DNA of 64,000 bases from Henricia sp. BOLD:AAB3569 (GCA_037783545.1 JBBELK010001378.1:37619-101618); one strand, 5' to 3'. Numbered from the stretch's first letter, positions 32,193 through 43,083 are shown. Program-made: numbers and translations. Notes: generated by a model not told the origin, from the letters alone.

Positions 32193-35100
32193 CTGTGGGG
32201 AAAGATTATAAGTTTTTATAATGTGTTTATACTGCCTGTGTCACTCTTTATTGAACATTAACCTATGTGCATTCTCACTGAAAATAATAGCCACTTACTG
32301 CGGTCTGCAGACTGCATATATTAAACCCTAGCTCCTATTGCGGACAGTTGCAAAATATGCCCATCCCCTATTGTAGGCAAGGTAGGGAAACATACCCTCA
32401 ATCGGAATGCGTACGCTCAATAAAATATCTGCATACACCCCACAATATCCTTAACTTATTGTGAGTAGTGTACTCTTACATGTACAGAGGGTTTTCTTTT
32501 TCAAGTGGTGGATATAAAAAAGTGTGACAGTTTCTTTCGCCATTTTTAAAAAGAGTAAATGTGAAAAATGTGAAAAATTATGTATTCATGAAAATAAACT
32601 TTGCTTCAGTGGACCTGAAGCAAAGTTTATTTTCATGAATACATAATTTTTCACAGTATGTTTCTTCAGCAGGTTCTTGTGTTTTCGTGGTAAATTCCTT
32701 GAAATTTACAAAATCAGTGTAGAATTTTCTTATGTTCTGATTCTAACAGAGTCTTTCTCAAAGGCAAAAGTTAATTCACAAAATGACATTTTTGCCTAAT
32801 TAATTTTTCACAATTTGATTTTTCAGATAGAAGAAACATTCAGTATACAGAGCAACAGCATGATAAGCAGATTTATCTTCAAGCAAACTTGAATCCGTGG
32901 TTCTGATTGGTGGATCCATGGCAACAACAGTGTGACATTATCCTATGTCCCGTCTTCCGATTTTATGTCGCACTCTGCGTGATGCGCCCTGGTATTCAAA
33001 ATGCATGCGTCCCCTACATACACGGAGCTGCACACTATAATCTAGCTATAAACGTAGACCATTTGAAATTTCTGCACTACAAACCAGCGTATCATTTTCC
33101 AATCTCAGAGAACGGACCAATGGCATACTGGTTTAGGCCTATATGGAAAGAAAAAAAGTTGATGTTTTAGACCAACTTTGCTGAAGAAGGCAAAAGAAAA
33201 AGATAAACCAGGGGTTTACGCCTCAACTTTATCCCGGCCGCGCGAATAGTCCCTGAAATCCGAAAATTAAATATGCGTACTCCAATCAACGCACGAACCT
33301 AGACAAGTTCCTAACGTCGAAATCAAAATCTACCAACTATTTTTGTTGCCAGCACGACAAGAAACTGTAGATGCCCTAAATAAAGCTTAGGTCAATATTA
33401 AAAAATAAAACGCATTCGTCCGTGTTGGTAAGAAATCATGCAGTGCCTACATCACTCTATTTCTCAACATTTTCAGATACTCCTGCTGTTGCTGGCGTTA
33501 CGCCGCGGGCGGTATGCTCAGTAGTCGTGTTCAATGAAGCACATAGTAAACCGCTCCAGCCCACCGCCTTGATGAATTTTGCCCACTCGCGCCCGCTGGA
33601 GAACGGGTCTATTGTTTGGTTTAATTCCCTCCCGTGCCGAAGAGGAGAGAACGCTGGCGCGCACGGGCGAACGGGTAAAATAATTATGATGCTTCGCCTT
33701 ACAGAATGTGTATCAAGTTTAAGCTTTTGTTCAAAGTTCACTTGTCTGAAACTTAACTTTATTTTTGTCAACCTAAAGTTGGTCCAAATTCTAATTTCGT
33801 TTGGCATGACTTGAATTCATACCATAATTGTACCTTTGGGCTAGCCTGTGGGAGGTAAATGGGCACATCACTGGAGGTGCCTGTAGGTAGCGTGTTGATG
33901 TATGCTGCTAGGAGCATCATCTCTTGCCCAGTTAGACCCCACCACTTGTCGGTAGCAGCAATGAGTCGGCCGCAGCAATGCAAACAGCCAAAGGTGCTGT
34001 CTGCGCTGTTGATAAATGCTTCCAGGGGATCCTGTACTGAGCAAAAATAGGCGAAAGAGTTAGGCACATCAAAACGACATGACCCATATATTAACGATTG
34101 AAAATGACCCATAAAAAAACACAATGCTGCAGAACAGGATATTTGAGTGTGATAAGGTCATTGTGTAACGGGACAGACCAAGTGTTTGTCCTTGTTACGT
34201 ATTAAAGGAGCTTGTTCAGATTTCTATAGAAATTGGATATTGTTTTAACCTAACAATCATATAAAATACCTCCCCAAAATACTATTCATGAGAAGAAAAC
34301 AGGAAATTTGCAATCTCCCAAGTTGAATGTGGAAGCAAAAAAAAAAGGAAAGGAAGGGGCATGCGCAGTTCCGCGCTTTGCTGCGGGCGCTCATCTCCTT
34401 GGCTTTTGAGCCTGCATTTTTGTTTATAGGCTACCCGGCGATAGAGCCGACTACTGCTCGGGTCTGCAGTTTCCTTTCCCAGTGCAAGCACCAGGTACCC
34501 ATTTTACCCCTGGGTGGAGAGAAGCAATGCGTGACAAAGTACCTTGCTCAAGGGTACACGCACCATGGATGGGCCGGACCGGGATTCAAACCCACTACCT
34601 TTGGACCTAACCAAGGTTTTAAATACGATCCACTAGACCGCTAAGCCATAGTACTCCATACTATGGAAGCAAAAAGGTTAGTATAATCACTGCACTGCTT
34701 TATAAAACCGGATAACGTAGTTAACAAAACATTGGTGTTTTTTTTTACGATGTCTCAAAAATATACGGATTGAGAGCACGAAATTTCAGAATAGTAATGA
34801 TAGAAATATGACAAACGATTGGTATCAAAATCTCAGCACCCACGGGGTACCGTGGCCGAGTGGTCTGGGTCATTGACTCGCAATCATGGGTAAAAACATG
34901 GGGTTGCAGGTTCGAATCCGGCTGCGGTACCGGTGCCCTTGGGCAAGGCACTCAACCACACTTGCTCCATCCTTCGGAAGGGATAAAAAGCCGTTGGTCC
35001 AGTGTGTTAGGTAATGGTAACGCACTCTAAAGATCCCAGAGCATTCTTTCGTGAAGAGCAAGGGGATATTCCCCGGTGTCTCTGGTCATTTCTAATTCGA

Positions 35101-38100
35101 ATTCTTCATGGGTTTCCTCACGCTTGCGAGTGACAGTGCAATGAGCACTATTGAGGAATCCTTGGTATGAATACTAGAAAGAAATAATAATAATAAAACA
35201 ATTTGGACCACTCCTTTAAAGTAATGAGACATTTTTGGAGAGAGATGTTTTAGAGAGGTATGTTGTCATATTTGTTACCTTTTGGTGGCTTAAGTTATCC
35301 TCTTAGAACGAGTTAAAGTTATTTCTTCTAATTTGAGAGACGATAAAATTACTTGTGGGAAAATATCTTTATCACCAAAATCAGCTCAAGACTGTAGAAA
35401 GACTCAAAGGCAACTAGTGGATATTAATTACAAATTGCAGCAGCCGATTTCACGAATCCTTACGCACTGCGTAAGCCCGCTTGCGCAACATTTTATTGCG
35501 TAAGCCTATGGGGCTTATTCCATTTTCAAAATTTGCGCAAGCTACGCAATGTTTCGTGAAATCGGCTGCAGAGATCATAAATATTGACAAGTAGCATTAA
35601 TGCAGCATTAATTCAGCATTAATCCATTGCTCATTTTTCTAGTGATGAGCAAGTGAAAAAGTTAATCACCAAGAGAGGGCACCATACACAGAGAATCGTC
35701 TTGCACCAAGACTACAGAAAAAAGGGTTACCCTTGTGTGTTGCCAAAGTTACTAGGTCCACGCTAAGACCAGTGAACTGCTTCCCTGTGCTTTCACAATG
35801 GGTGTTTTATATAAGGCCAAACAAAATAAATGGTGTGTTTACGGTAACCCGACCTACCTGGAATGTTTGAGGACAAATTGCCGACCTCAAACTTTTTATT
35901 GCCAATTTCAAGTTAATAATTTTAAATGAGCACTATTTGCAATAATTTCCAACGAACATAACAATTTCTACACTTGTACATGAACATGGTCAATAGTGTT
36001 AATAGTGAGTTTCAAACATTGCAAAACAACACGCAAATTCATAAACTGAAATGGTAAAAGAAAATGACAAAATAAAATTATTTTCCTACCTACCTACCTG
36101 GATTTTATTTATTTTGTTTGGCCTAACCAGCAAATGTTCAGACCCAGTTACCCAGGCAACTGAAGTCACACTTTAGTAGTCTATTTAGGCAGGAAGGTGA
36201 CGTAGAAATACCTGAAGTGTGGTGTTCTCTGGGCAAGCTAGAACGTCAACTGCTTCGCACAAGCCCCCGAAGAATTCTGAGTTGACCAAGAGGGAGTCAA
36301 TGACCCCAAAACACACCTATCAAATCAAGATTCATAAAAAGAAATTTAAAAAAATCCCACCAAATATGTACCCTGTTCTGGGGGAAAAAAAGGTCAGATG
36401 TCGCGCAGTCTGGGCCAAGGGTGTAGTCGAGTCCATCACAAGTACTCACAAGCCTTCACAAATACACCACAAGTCCCGGTATACCCGGCACGATATGTGG
36501 CAAAGGGACTCCCCCCTAACCCTCAACACACTCTTCCCTTTTGTTAATGCACCAAACCCCCCTAAAAACTGAAAGGAATTCCTTGGAAATTCCTTGGATG
36601 TTTGAGACACAATGAGGAACAATGGTAGGGTGGATACCCTCTGCTACAAATCATGCTGCATATATGAGTCCCTGGGTCTTAGTACAAATCACAAGCTATT
36701 CAAATGAAGTCCAACAAAGGTATTCTTTTGTGCGTGTTCATCCTTTGCTTCTTGTTACTGGACTTGTGACTGGCATGTGCGGGACTTGTCATGGACTTGT
36801 CATGGACTCGACTACAACCCTGGGCTGTACCCTAAATTTTCAGGCACTACCCAGCGAGGTACTGCCCAGAATGTCCATTATATTTTTGCATTTTAATGTG
36901 CCTGCAGCCGATTTCACGAAACTTTACGCAATTGCGCAAGTCCACTTACGCCATTACTTGCGCAATAATTTATGGCGTAAGTGGACTTGCGCAATTGCGT
37001 AAAGTTTCGTGAAATAGGCTGCTGGATCCACCGCTGATTTATGATTGTGGTCGCGAAAATTTGGCCCAGACTGTGTAATATCTGAGACTCATTTCACCAG
37101 AATAGGTCACATATAAAGGGGCGTTCACACTATCGCAGAAAAACCACGCGCTTGTAAGCTGCGCTTACCACATGAGCTCCTAATCGCAGATCTTTCCAAA
37201 ATAGACAATTCAACCCTGGTAACTTGGGGCTTCTCTGATACCTCATTGGCTGCGCGTTGGAAAGGTCAGCACACCGCGGTCAAAGTTCAACAAATTTGAA
37301 CTTTGACCCAGCTCAAACAATTTTGCGCGTCGCGATAGGCCGCGCAAAAGGGGCAAACCAGCTCCTGTACAAACCAATGGCACAGGCACGCGCAAAGCCA
37401 TTTTTCCGCGATAGTGTGAATGCCCCTTATTAACACAATAAGAGAATACATTCAAAGCTCTGCTAGCAAGAGACGTTCTGTAGCAAGATAAATTCGAGTG
37501 CCGGCTTAATTGAGATTGTCGAGGCGAGAAAACATTACGATGTGGGATTGGGGTCTCCAAATTCTTTTCACTAATTTACAGATATTCTACACATGTAGGA
37601 CTTTAATTACATGTGAAAATTAAGGGTAAATTTATCTGGTTTTGTAAAGAAAAGAATAAAGAACCGATTTACTTGGATGTTGTATGAATGTTCATGAGTG
37701 CAATGGGAGGAATATTTTCATAAGATGAAAGATGGAACATTTCATTTTTTACCTCATGAAAATGTTCCTTCCATTGCACGAGTTAAAACGTTCAATTTTT
37801 GCTTCTATATAACACCCAAATAGATCCTTGTCATCCTACATTTTTTACAAATTATTCAGGCTTGCCCTTCAAGTTTATTTTGTTAAACAGTATTTCTATG
37901 GCTATCGTCAAAATCATGACTGCCAACAGTAGTAAGAATTTGACAATCACATACAGATATAGCGCACGGCGCTTAATTAATACAGTGGGCGCATATGAAA
38001 AAAAACCCATATGGAACAAAATTGCACGGCAAATAGAACAAAACTGCTTGGTTAGTGACGTAGCATCTTAAATGGATTAAATATTGAACGACACGTGATC

Positions 38101-41100
38101 TTTTATCGTCCAATCAGATGACAAGGATCTCCTTGGCCGTTATATAAAAACAAATAATGAATGTTTGAAAATTGTGCAATAGAAGGAATATTTTTATTTG
38201 GTGACAAAATGTACATATGTATGTTCTATTCCATTAGGCAAGGGTTTCAATATGTCACCTCATGAAATCATTCATACTACTGCATTCATAAACATTCATT
38301 ATCTGTACATTACAAATTAAAGGTCTATATCACCAACCTTCAAATCCCTTCGCAGTCGTTCAACGTTTCTGATGTTTTCTAGGACGTCCAAACCAAGGAA
38401 CATCACCTGCAAAGAGATGTATATGGCAAATATGAAATGATAATAGTATGTCTTTTATAGCTCACATATCTACCACACAAGGGCACTTAGGGTGACCGTG
38501 ATGTTAACATTGTTAGTAACCACCTAACACCCTGTTTACACTTGATCCTGAGCTCGGGATCGAACACCAAGCTCAGGATCAGCCCCGGATCACAAATGAG
38601 TGTAAACGCTCTCGGAACCAAACTGGCCCCGGATCAGACCCCGAGATTTTGGTCTCGGTGTTGGCGGAGGGTTCAATCCCGAGCTCGGGATCAGTTTGCG
38701 ATTAGCTGGGCAATAAATCTTCCCCACATCCAGTTGCGGCTAAAGTGCGCGAAAATTCTAGGGGAGCCCGCGCTCGATCGCAGACAAGTATTATGTACAC
38801 GTGTACACGTAGTATACACACGCACATGTATATATGGTTCCGTGCATTGTGTGCAGGCATATGTGCCATGACAAAATGCATGATACCCCGACGCGACTCA
38901 TGTGATGCAATGCTGAGAATATCGTTAGTGTCCGTTACGAAAACACAATGTACTACAAACGTAATTGGTATCCTGCATTCAGCTATCTCTTTTGTGTGTC
39001 CGATACAAACTTCACATGTTGAGAAAAAGTGTTTCTGTATTTCCTCTACTTTCTGCAACTTCTCTACTTTTTGCAACTTCTAGCGACACTTCGTCATTAT
39101 CATACTACAGCTTAGTTTTTAATTGTTATATCAAGGATTTCGGAGTGTTATTCAAGGATTTCGGAGTGTCATTCAACGATTTCCGACATAGCATATAGTT
39201 GACATTATTTCGTCGTGAAGAGAAGTCGACGAAGACGAAGCAGCCGCGAGTCGAGTTGTCTTCGTGTGAAAAGATGGCAAACGAAGTTCGCGGGCGCTCG
39301 TGGAGCAACGACGAACTGGCTAAGTTTTTGGACATTTGGGCCAGCGCAGAAATAATGGCTAAACTGGACGGAACATCTCGGAATTCTGCTGCGTTAGCTT
39401 GACCTTTGACTGCAACTTCTGGCTCCGCGCTCGGGATCAACAACAGATATAAACGCGGCACTCGAGGCCATTGCGGTAACCTCAACACATTCTTATCAGG
39501 GGGTCAATCTTGATACCGAGCTCGGGACCAGTGTAAACACGGTCTAAGGCCCTTTACCACGACACTTTAACCCCGAGATTACCTGGGTAACAGAAAATTT
39601 AACCTCGAGATTACCCGGGTTAAGGGCTCGTTTCCCACGGCAAATCTCGGGTTACGAATTACCAGGGTCAAGTGGCCAAAAACGCCACTTAACCTGGGTA
39701 ACTTCTAGCCCTGGTCGGAGGGTGGGTTTACCAACCAATCTCGAGGTTATCGGCAGCCTTGAGACGATTTTCCGGGTTAATGTTTGCCATGGGAAACGAC
39801 AACACTGGTCGATCCGGGTTAGCAAGCAACTGACTTATGTACCGTGTATGGCCATTGCGTTGTTACAACAAGAACACTGACTGCAATGGAAGGTGTTCCA
39901 ACCACACAAAAGCTTTAATAAGAAAAATTACAAGAAGCCATGTTGCTTATAATGCATGATCAGTAGATTGATTTTTCACACGCAACTGTACTTCAATTAC
40001 GCAAATTTGACGACGAATCAACGCCAAGTTGAGTCGTGTTTTTTCGTAATAAATCACAAACATGTCGTCAGTACTTCATAATTGAATTTGTTTGTCGTAA
40101 TGATTCGTAAAACGAATTTAACCAATGATCACTTTTCATCGGTTTTGGTTGCCGACGACTGAAGCTGACCGTTGAATCAGTATAATCAATAATCATGTCA
40201 GAAATACGTTCCATGATATGGTTGTCAATCAAGCTTCTGGTTGGTGTACCTGGGTAGGTGCGTGTGCAGAACTGCAGTGGGAAAAGGGTCGCTAGTGACC
40301 TGTATAAAGGACGACCCGGGTAAGAGTTTCGCGGGTAGGTACCCGGGTAGGTGCGTGTGCAGAGCTGCAGTGGGAAAAGGCTTGCTGCATGGTGATCCGT
40401 GTAAAAGACAACCCGGGTAAGTGTTTCTCCGGCTTAAAAATTTTACGTGTGAAATGAAACTCCCGATAAAATGTAACCCGGCCCCGGTTTTTTGCAGCTA
40501 CCCAGGTAAAAAGTTACCCGGGTCGGAAGTGGGTAGTGTGAAAATTAAGGCCTATAAACATAGGCATTACACAACATTGAAATTTAAGAGCATTATGTAC
40601 ACAAAATACTGGACCTACATTGTATAAGACTTTACATGCCTTGTTCGAGGGCAAAAGTACCTTGAGTGGTTTCGAACCCACCACCTTTGAGTTTCGGTCA
40701 AAATAGACATACCATAGTATGAAAAATATGGTCCAGTAATGTGTTGAGATGGACATCACTGCATCCGTCATCCGGTGTTATAAGCACCAATGTGACACTA
40801 GGAGTCAAGAACAAATAAGAAATGATACGTCTTAACGTGAATACCACAACATGGGCTGAAAAACAAAAATTGGAAGAATTTCAAGATCTAGCCACTGTCT
40901 GAGAGACCCCTTGGTCCATAGTTCTCATTGAGATTTGAACCCCAGACCTCTGGTACAAAGGGAAAGGTGCTCTACTTCCCAGAGAGATAAGCACCCAAGT
41001 GGTATTAGTTTCTCAGTTTCCCTACGAAACTAAATTTTTCTCTCAGTAATGAATGGATGGGCGTGCACGAGCTGGTAGAGCATCTGCCCAGTGTGTCAGA

Positions 41101-43083
41101 GGTCTTGGGGGAAACCTGAAAGAGTATAACACTGTGCGTCATAGCTCAGCTGGTAGAGCACATGCCCGGTGTGTAAGAGGTCTTGGGGGAAAACCTGAGG
41201 GAGTATACCACTGTGCCTCATAGCTCAGCTGGTAGAGCATCTGCCCAGTGTGTCAGAGGTCTTGGGGAAAACCTGAAAGAGTATACCACTGTGCCTCATA
41301 GCTCAGCTGGTAGAGCACATGCCCGGTGTGTCAGAGGTCTTGGGGAAAACCTGAGGGAGTATACCACTGTGCCTCATAGCTCAGCTGGTAGAGTATCTGC
41401 CCAGTGTGTCAGAGGTCTTGGGGAAAACCTGAAAGAGTATACCACTGTGCCTCATAGCTCAGCTGGTAGAGCACATGCCCGGTGTGTCAGAGGTCTTGGG
41501 GGGAAACCTGAAAGAGTATACCACTGTGCCTCATAGCTCAGCTGGTAGAGCACATGCCCGGTGTGTCAGAGGTCTTGGGGAAAACCTGAGGGAGTATACC
41601 ACTGTGCCTCATAGCTCAGCTGGTAGAGCATCTGCCTGGTGTGTCAGCGGTCTTGGGGGAAAACCTGAAAGAGTATACCACTGTGCCTCATAGCTCAGCT
41701 GGTAGAGCACATGCCCGGTGTGTCAGAGGTCTTGGGGAAAACCTGAGGGAGTATACCACTGTGCCTCATAGCTCAGCTGGTAGAGCATCTGCCTGGTGTG
41801 TCAGCGGTCTTGGGGGAAAACCTGAAAGAGTATACCACTGTGCCTCATAGCTCAGCTGGTAGAGCACATGCCCGGTGTGTCAGAGGTCTTGGGGAAAACC
41901 TGAGGGAGTATACCACTGTGCCTCATAGCTCAGCTGGTAGAGCATCTGCCCAGTGTGTCAGAGGTCTTGGGGAAAACCTGAAAGAGTATACCACTGTGCC
42001 TCATAGCTCAGCTGGTAGAGCACATGCCCGGTGTGTCAGAGGTCTTGGGGAAAACCTGAAAGAGTATACCACATGTGCCTCATAGCTCAGCTGGTAGAGC
42101 ATCTGCCCAGTGTGTCAGAAGTCTTGGGGAAAACCTGAGGGAGTATACCACTGTGCCTCATAGCTCAGCTGGTAGAGCATCTGCCCAGTGTGTCAGAGGT
42201 CTTGGGGGAAAACCTGAAAGAGTATACCACTGTGCCTCATAGCTCAACTGGTAGAGCATCTGCCCAGTGTGTCAGAGGTCTTGGGGAAACCTGAAAGAGT
42301 ATACCACTGTGCCTCATAGCTCAGCTGGTAGAGCATATGCCCAGTGTGTCAGAGGTCTTGGGGAAAACCTGAAAGAGTATACCACTGTGCCTCATAGCTC
42401 AGCTGGTAGAGCACTTGCCCAGTGTGTCAGAGGTCTTGGGGAAAACCTGAAAGAGTATACCACTGTGCCTCATAGCTCAGCTGGTAGAGCACTTGCCCAG
42501 TGTGTCAGAGGTCTTGGGGAAAACCTGAAAGAGTATACCACTGTGCCTCATAGCTCAGCTGGTAGAGCATCTGCCCAGTGTGTCAGAGGTCTTAGGGAAA
42601 ACCTGAAAGAGTATACCACTGTGCCTCATAGCTCAGCTGGTAGAGCACTTGCCCGGTGTGTCAGAGGTCTTGGGGAAAACCTGAAAGAGTATACCACTGT
42701 GCCTCATAGCTCAGCTGCTAGCGCATGCATGCCTGGTGTGTCAGAGGTCTTAGGGGAAACCTAAGGGAGTATAGTACCACTGTGCCTCATAGCTGAGTTG
42801 GTAGAGTATCTGTCTGGTGAGTCAGAGGTCTTGGGGAAACCCGAGGGAGTGCACCACTGTGCTGCATACATGTAGCTCAGCTGGTAGAGCATAAGGTTCA
42901 GCATAAGGGTAAGATTGTGTTGTTTAGAGTAGCATGATCACTGTACAGCTACATTGTGTACCTGTTATGGAAGACCTTCCAGACAACCTTGGCTTCCTCT
43001 GTGGTTGTACTCTGCAGTCCCACGTCATGATTCTGGGCAAACATCTGAACTCCATACAGCATGCCTTGCTCTGCAAATGCCAA
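31984..43083 (-). CDS. fuz: Fuzzy planar cell polarity protein (FUZ), partial gene, six exons
   Basis: Six exons on the minus strand (42962-43083, 40713-40797, 38338-38406, 36212-36316, 33834-34031, 31984-32192) join in consistent phases into about 262 codons that follow vertebrate FUZ colinearly. Diagnostic stretches are VVWKVFHN, ENIRNVERLRRDLK, GRLIAATDKWWGL, VPIYLPQASPK and PHRLISISLLPS. FUZ is a longin-domain protein of the CPLANE complex (with INTU, WDPCP) needed for cilium formation, planar polarity and Hedgehog signalling. The first exon (about 37 residues in human) and the C-terminal part were not found; the last seen exon ends with a strong donor, so the gene continues. Introns are packed with transposons. 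Human FUZ is 418 residues as I remember it. Confidence 0.9.
32400..33049 (+). repeat. Duplicated 650-bp segment, copy 2
   Basis: Direct repeat of 30581-31220, 1.82 kb away. A FUZ exon lies between the copies. The internal hairpin is complete here. Confidence 0.92.
32570..32654. repeat. Perfect inverted repeat, 40-bp arms, 5-base loop
   Basis: Arm 32570-32609 (GTGAAAAATTATG to TTGCTTCAG) is exactly complementary to 32615-32654, loop TGGAC. In copy 1 (about 30753-30827) a 10-bp loss shortens the stem to about 30 bp. Confidence 0.95.
33050..33833. other. FUZ intron without recognised feature
   Basis: Holds a moderately GC-rich patch (33480-33680) with ORFs on both strands, but no domain or splice signal that I can support. 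Confidence 0.35.
33834..34031 (-). CDS. fuz: FUZ exon 6
   Basis: Acceptor AGTACAG, donor CCAAAG then GTACAA. Encodes DPLEAFINSADSTFGCL, GRLIAATDKWWGLTG and DVPIYLPQASPK; human has SGRVVAATEGWWRLG and YPVYLPHGSP. 66 codons, phase 0. Confidence 0.93.
34203..34345 (+). repeat. Dispersed repeat interrupted by a SINE
   Basis: Relative of 28033-28155; continues after the SINE at 34676-34700 (GGTTAGTATAATCACTGCA). Confidence 0.55.
34342..34663 (-). mobile_element. tRNA-derived SINE with 12-bp target duplication
   Basis: Target duplications TGGAAGCAAAAA at 34330-34341 and 34664-34675. The minus strand starts with a tRNA-like head: A box TGGCTTAGCGGTCTAGTGG and B box GGGTTTGAATCCC (plus coordinates 34581-34593). 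A body of about 220 bp and a T-rich end on this strand follow. Confidence 0.82.
34846..35198 (+). mobile_element. tRNA-derived SINE, full length, (AAT)n tail
   Basis: The head 34846-34931 folds as a class II tRNA: acceptor GGTACCG with CGGTACC (7 perfect pairs), A box TGGCCGAGTGGTC and B box GGTTCGAATCC at 34909-34919. The body contains TTGGGCAAGGCACTCAACC and ends in AATAATAATAAT. A second, head-truncated copy lies at 58394-58675 on the other strand. Confidence 0.88.
35440..35569. mobile_element. MITE, GCAGCCGATTTCACGAA ends, copy 1
   Basis: 130 bp, ends GCAGCCGATTTCACGAA and TTCGTGAAATCGGCTGC. Same family as 36904-37022. Confidence 0.85.
35812..36125. mobile_element. MITE with TAAGGCCAAACAAAATAAAT ends
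   Basis: Inverted ends TAAGGCCAAACAAAATAAAT and ATTTATTTTGTTTGGCC with TAA; about 314 bp, no ORF. Confidence 0.75.
36212..36316 (-). CDS. fuz: FUZ exon 5
   Basis: Acceptor TTTGATAG, donor CTTCAG then GTATTT. Encodes CFGVIDSLLVNSEFFGGL and CEAVDVLACPENTTLQ, aligned to human YCLIDSFLGDSELIGDL and QCVDCVIPPEGSLLQ. 105 bp, phase 0. Confidence 0.92.
36530..36627 (+). repeat. Dispersed repeat related to 50870-50925
   Basis: Shares CTTTTGTTAAT, then AAATTCCTTGGATGTTTGA and ACACAATGAGGAACAATGG with the other copy. Confidence 0.5.
36904..37022. mobile_element. MITE, GCAGCCGATTTCACGAA ends, copy 2 (near-perfect hairpin)
   Basis: About 50-bp arms with one or two mismatches around a short centre (TACTTGCGCAATAATTT). 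Almost the whole element is a palindrome. Confidence 0.9.
37117..37428. mobile_element. MITE with AAGGGGCGTTCACACTATCG ends
   Basis: About 312 bp; left AAGGGGCGTTCACACTATCG, right CGATAGTGTGAATGCCCCTT. Lies in a FUZ intron. Confidence 0.85.
38338..38406 (-). CDS. fuz: FUZ exon 4
   Basis: Acceptor TTTGCAG, donor TTGAAG then GTTGGT. Encodes VMFLGLDVLENIRNVERL and RRDLK; human has LLVGLEELTNIRNVERL and KKDLR. 69 bp, phase 0 at both ends. Confidence 0.92.
38528..39544. mobile_element. PIF/Harbinger-like element with TAA target duplication
   Basis: 1017 bp between TAA (38525-38527) and TAA (39545-39547). Ends are related inverted repeats rich in GAGCTCGGGATC: CCTGTTTACACTTG at left, GACCAGTGTAAACACGG at right. 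It contains a Myb/SANT-like reading frame, as PIF/Harbinger elements often do. It abuts a second TWA-type element. Confidence 0.75.
39199..39402 (+). pseudogene. Truncated Myb/SANT-like (trihelix) domain of a transposon
   Basis: From an internal ATG at 39274 the frame reads RGRSWSNDELAKFLDIWA, then LDGTSRNSAA and a stop. The W, W and T-x-RN spacing is that of the Myb_DNA-bind_4 type found in PIF/Harbinger accessory proteins. The third helix is missing, so this is a remnant. Confidence 0.6.
39548..40551. mobile_element. Harbinger-like MITE family rich in ACCCGGGT, copy A
   Basis: Left end GGCCCTTTACCACGACACTT; right end GGGTAGTGTGAAAATTAAGG. The interior repeats AACCCGGGTAA and CTCGGGTTA motifs. 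Same family as 51474-52245 in the opposite orientation. Right boundary is approximate. Confidence 0.7.
40713..40797 (-). CDS. fuz: FUZ exon 3
   Basis: Acceptor CTCCTAG, donor ACTATG then GTATGT. Completes the split serine codon and reads VTLVLITPDD, then HLNTLLDHIFHTM, aligned to human ITLIVLSSE and LRLERLLQMVFGAM. 85 bp; both phases fit the neighbouring exons. Confidence 0.9.
40905..40995 (-). repeat. tRNA-derived SINE fragment
   Basis: On the minus strand it reads GGAAGTAGAGCACC (A-box-like) and GGGGTTCAAATCTCA (B box). Another B-box-like fragment (GGTTCGAAACC) lies at about 40662-40680. Confidence 0.6.
41050..42900 (+). repeat. 78-bp satellite made from a tRNA-like sequence, about 24 copies
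   Basis: Each copy has CATAGCTCAGCTGGTAGAGC, an intact pol III A box and D arm, then CATCTGCCC, GTGTGTCAGAGGTCTTGGGG, AAAACCTGAAAGAGTATACC. Where a tRNA would have the T arm (GGTTCGAATCC) the repeat has GGGGAAAACC, so the B box is lost. Period 77-79 bp. Copies alternate between CATCTGCCCAG and CACATGCCCGG forms over much of the array, a 156-bp higher-order unit. The array lies in the FUZ intron between exons 2 and 3, antisense to FUZ. Confidence 0.95.
42962..43083 (-). CDS. fuz: FUZ exon 2
   Basis: Acceptor AACCAG before TTGGCA; donor AACAG then GTACAC. Encodes LAFAEQGMLYGVQMFAQN and EAKVVWKVFHN, aligned without gaps to human LPFSVIGSLNGVHMFGQN and TTVVWKSFHD. Forty codons plus two bases (phase 2). 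Confidence 0.9.

Noticed and set aside
33422..33814. Overlapping 116-130-residue ORFs on both strands
   Set aside because: They are in a GC-richer patch of a FUZ intron, with no domain, and the minus ORF does not join FUZ splice sites.
34870..35061. Minus-strand ORF over the SINE (and its twin at 58537-58752)
   Set aside because: Translation of SINE body sequence shared by both copies.
41183..42764. ORFs with EYTTVPHSSAGRA repeats
   Set aside because: Translation of the 78-bp tRNA-like satellite, whose period is a multiple of three.
41050..42900. CRISPR array or tRNA gene cluster
   Set aside because: There are no unique spacers, the genome is eukaryotic, and the repeats lack a B box and acceptor stem.
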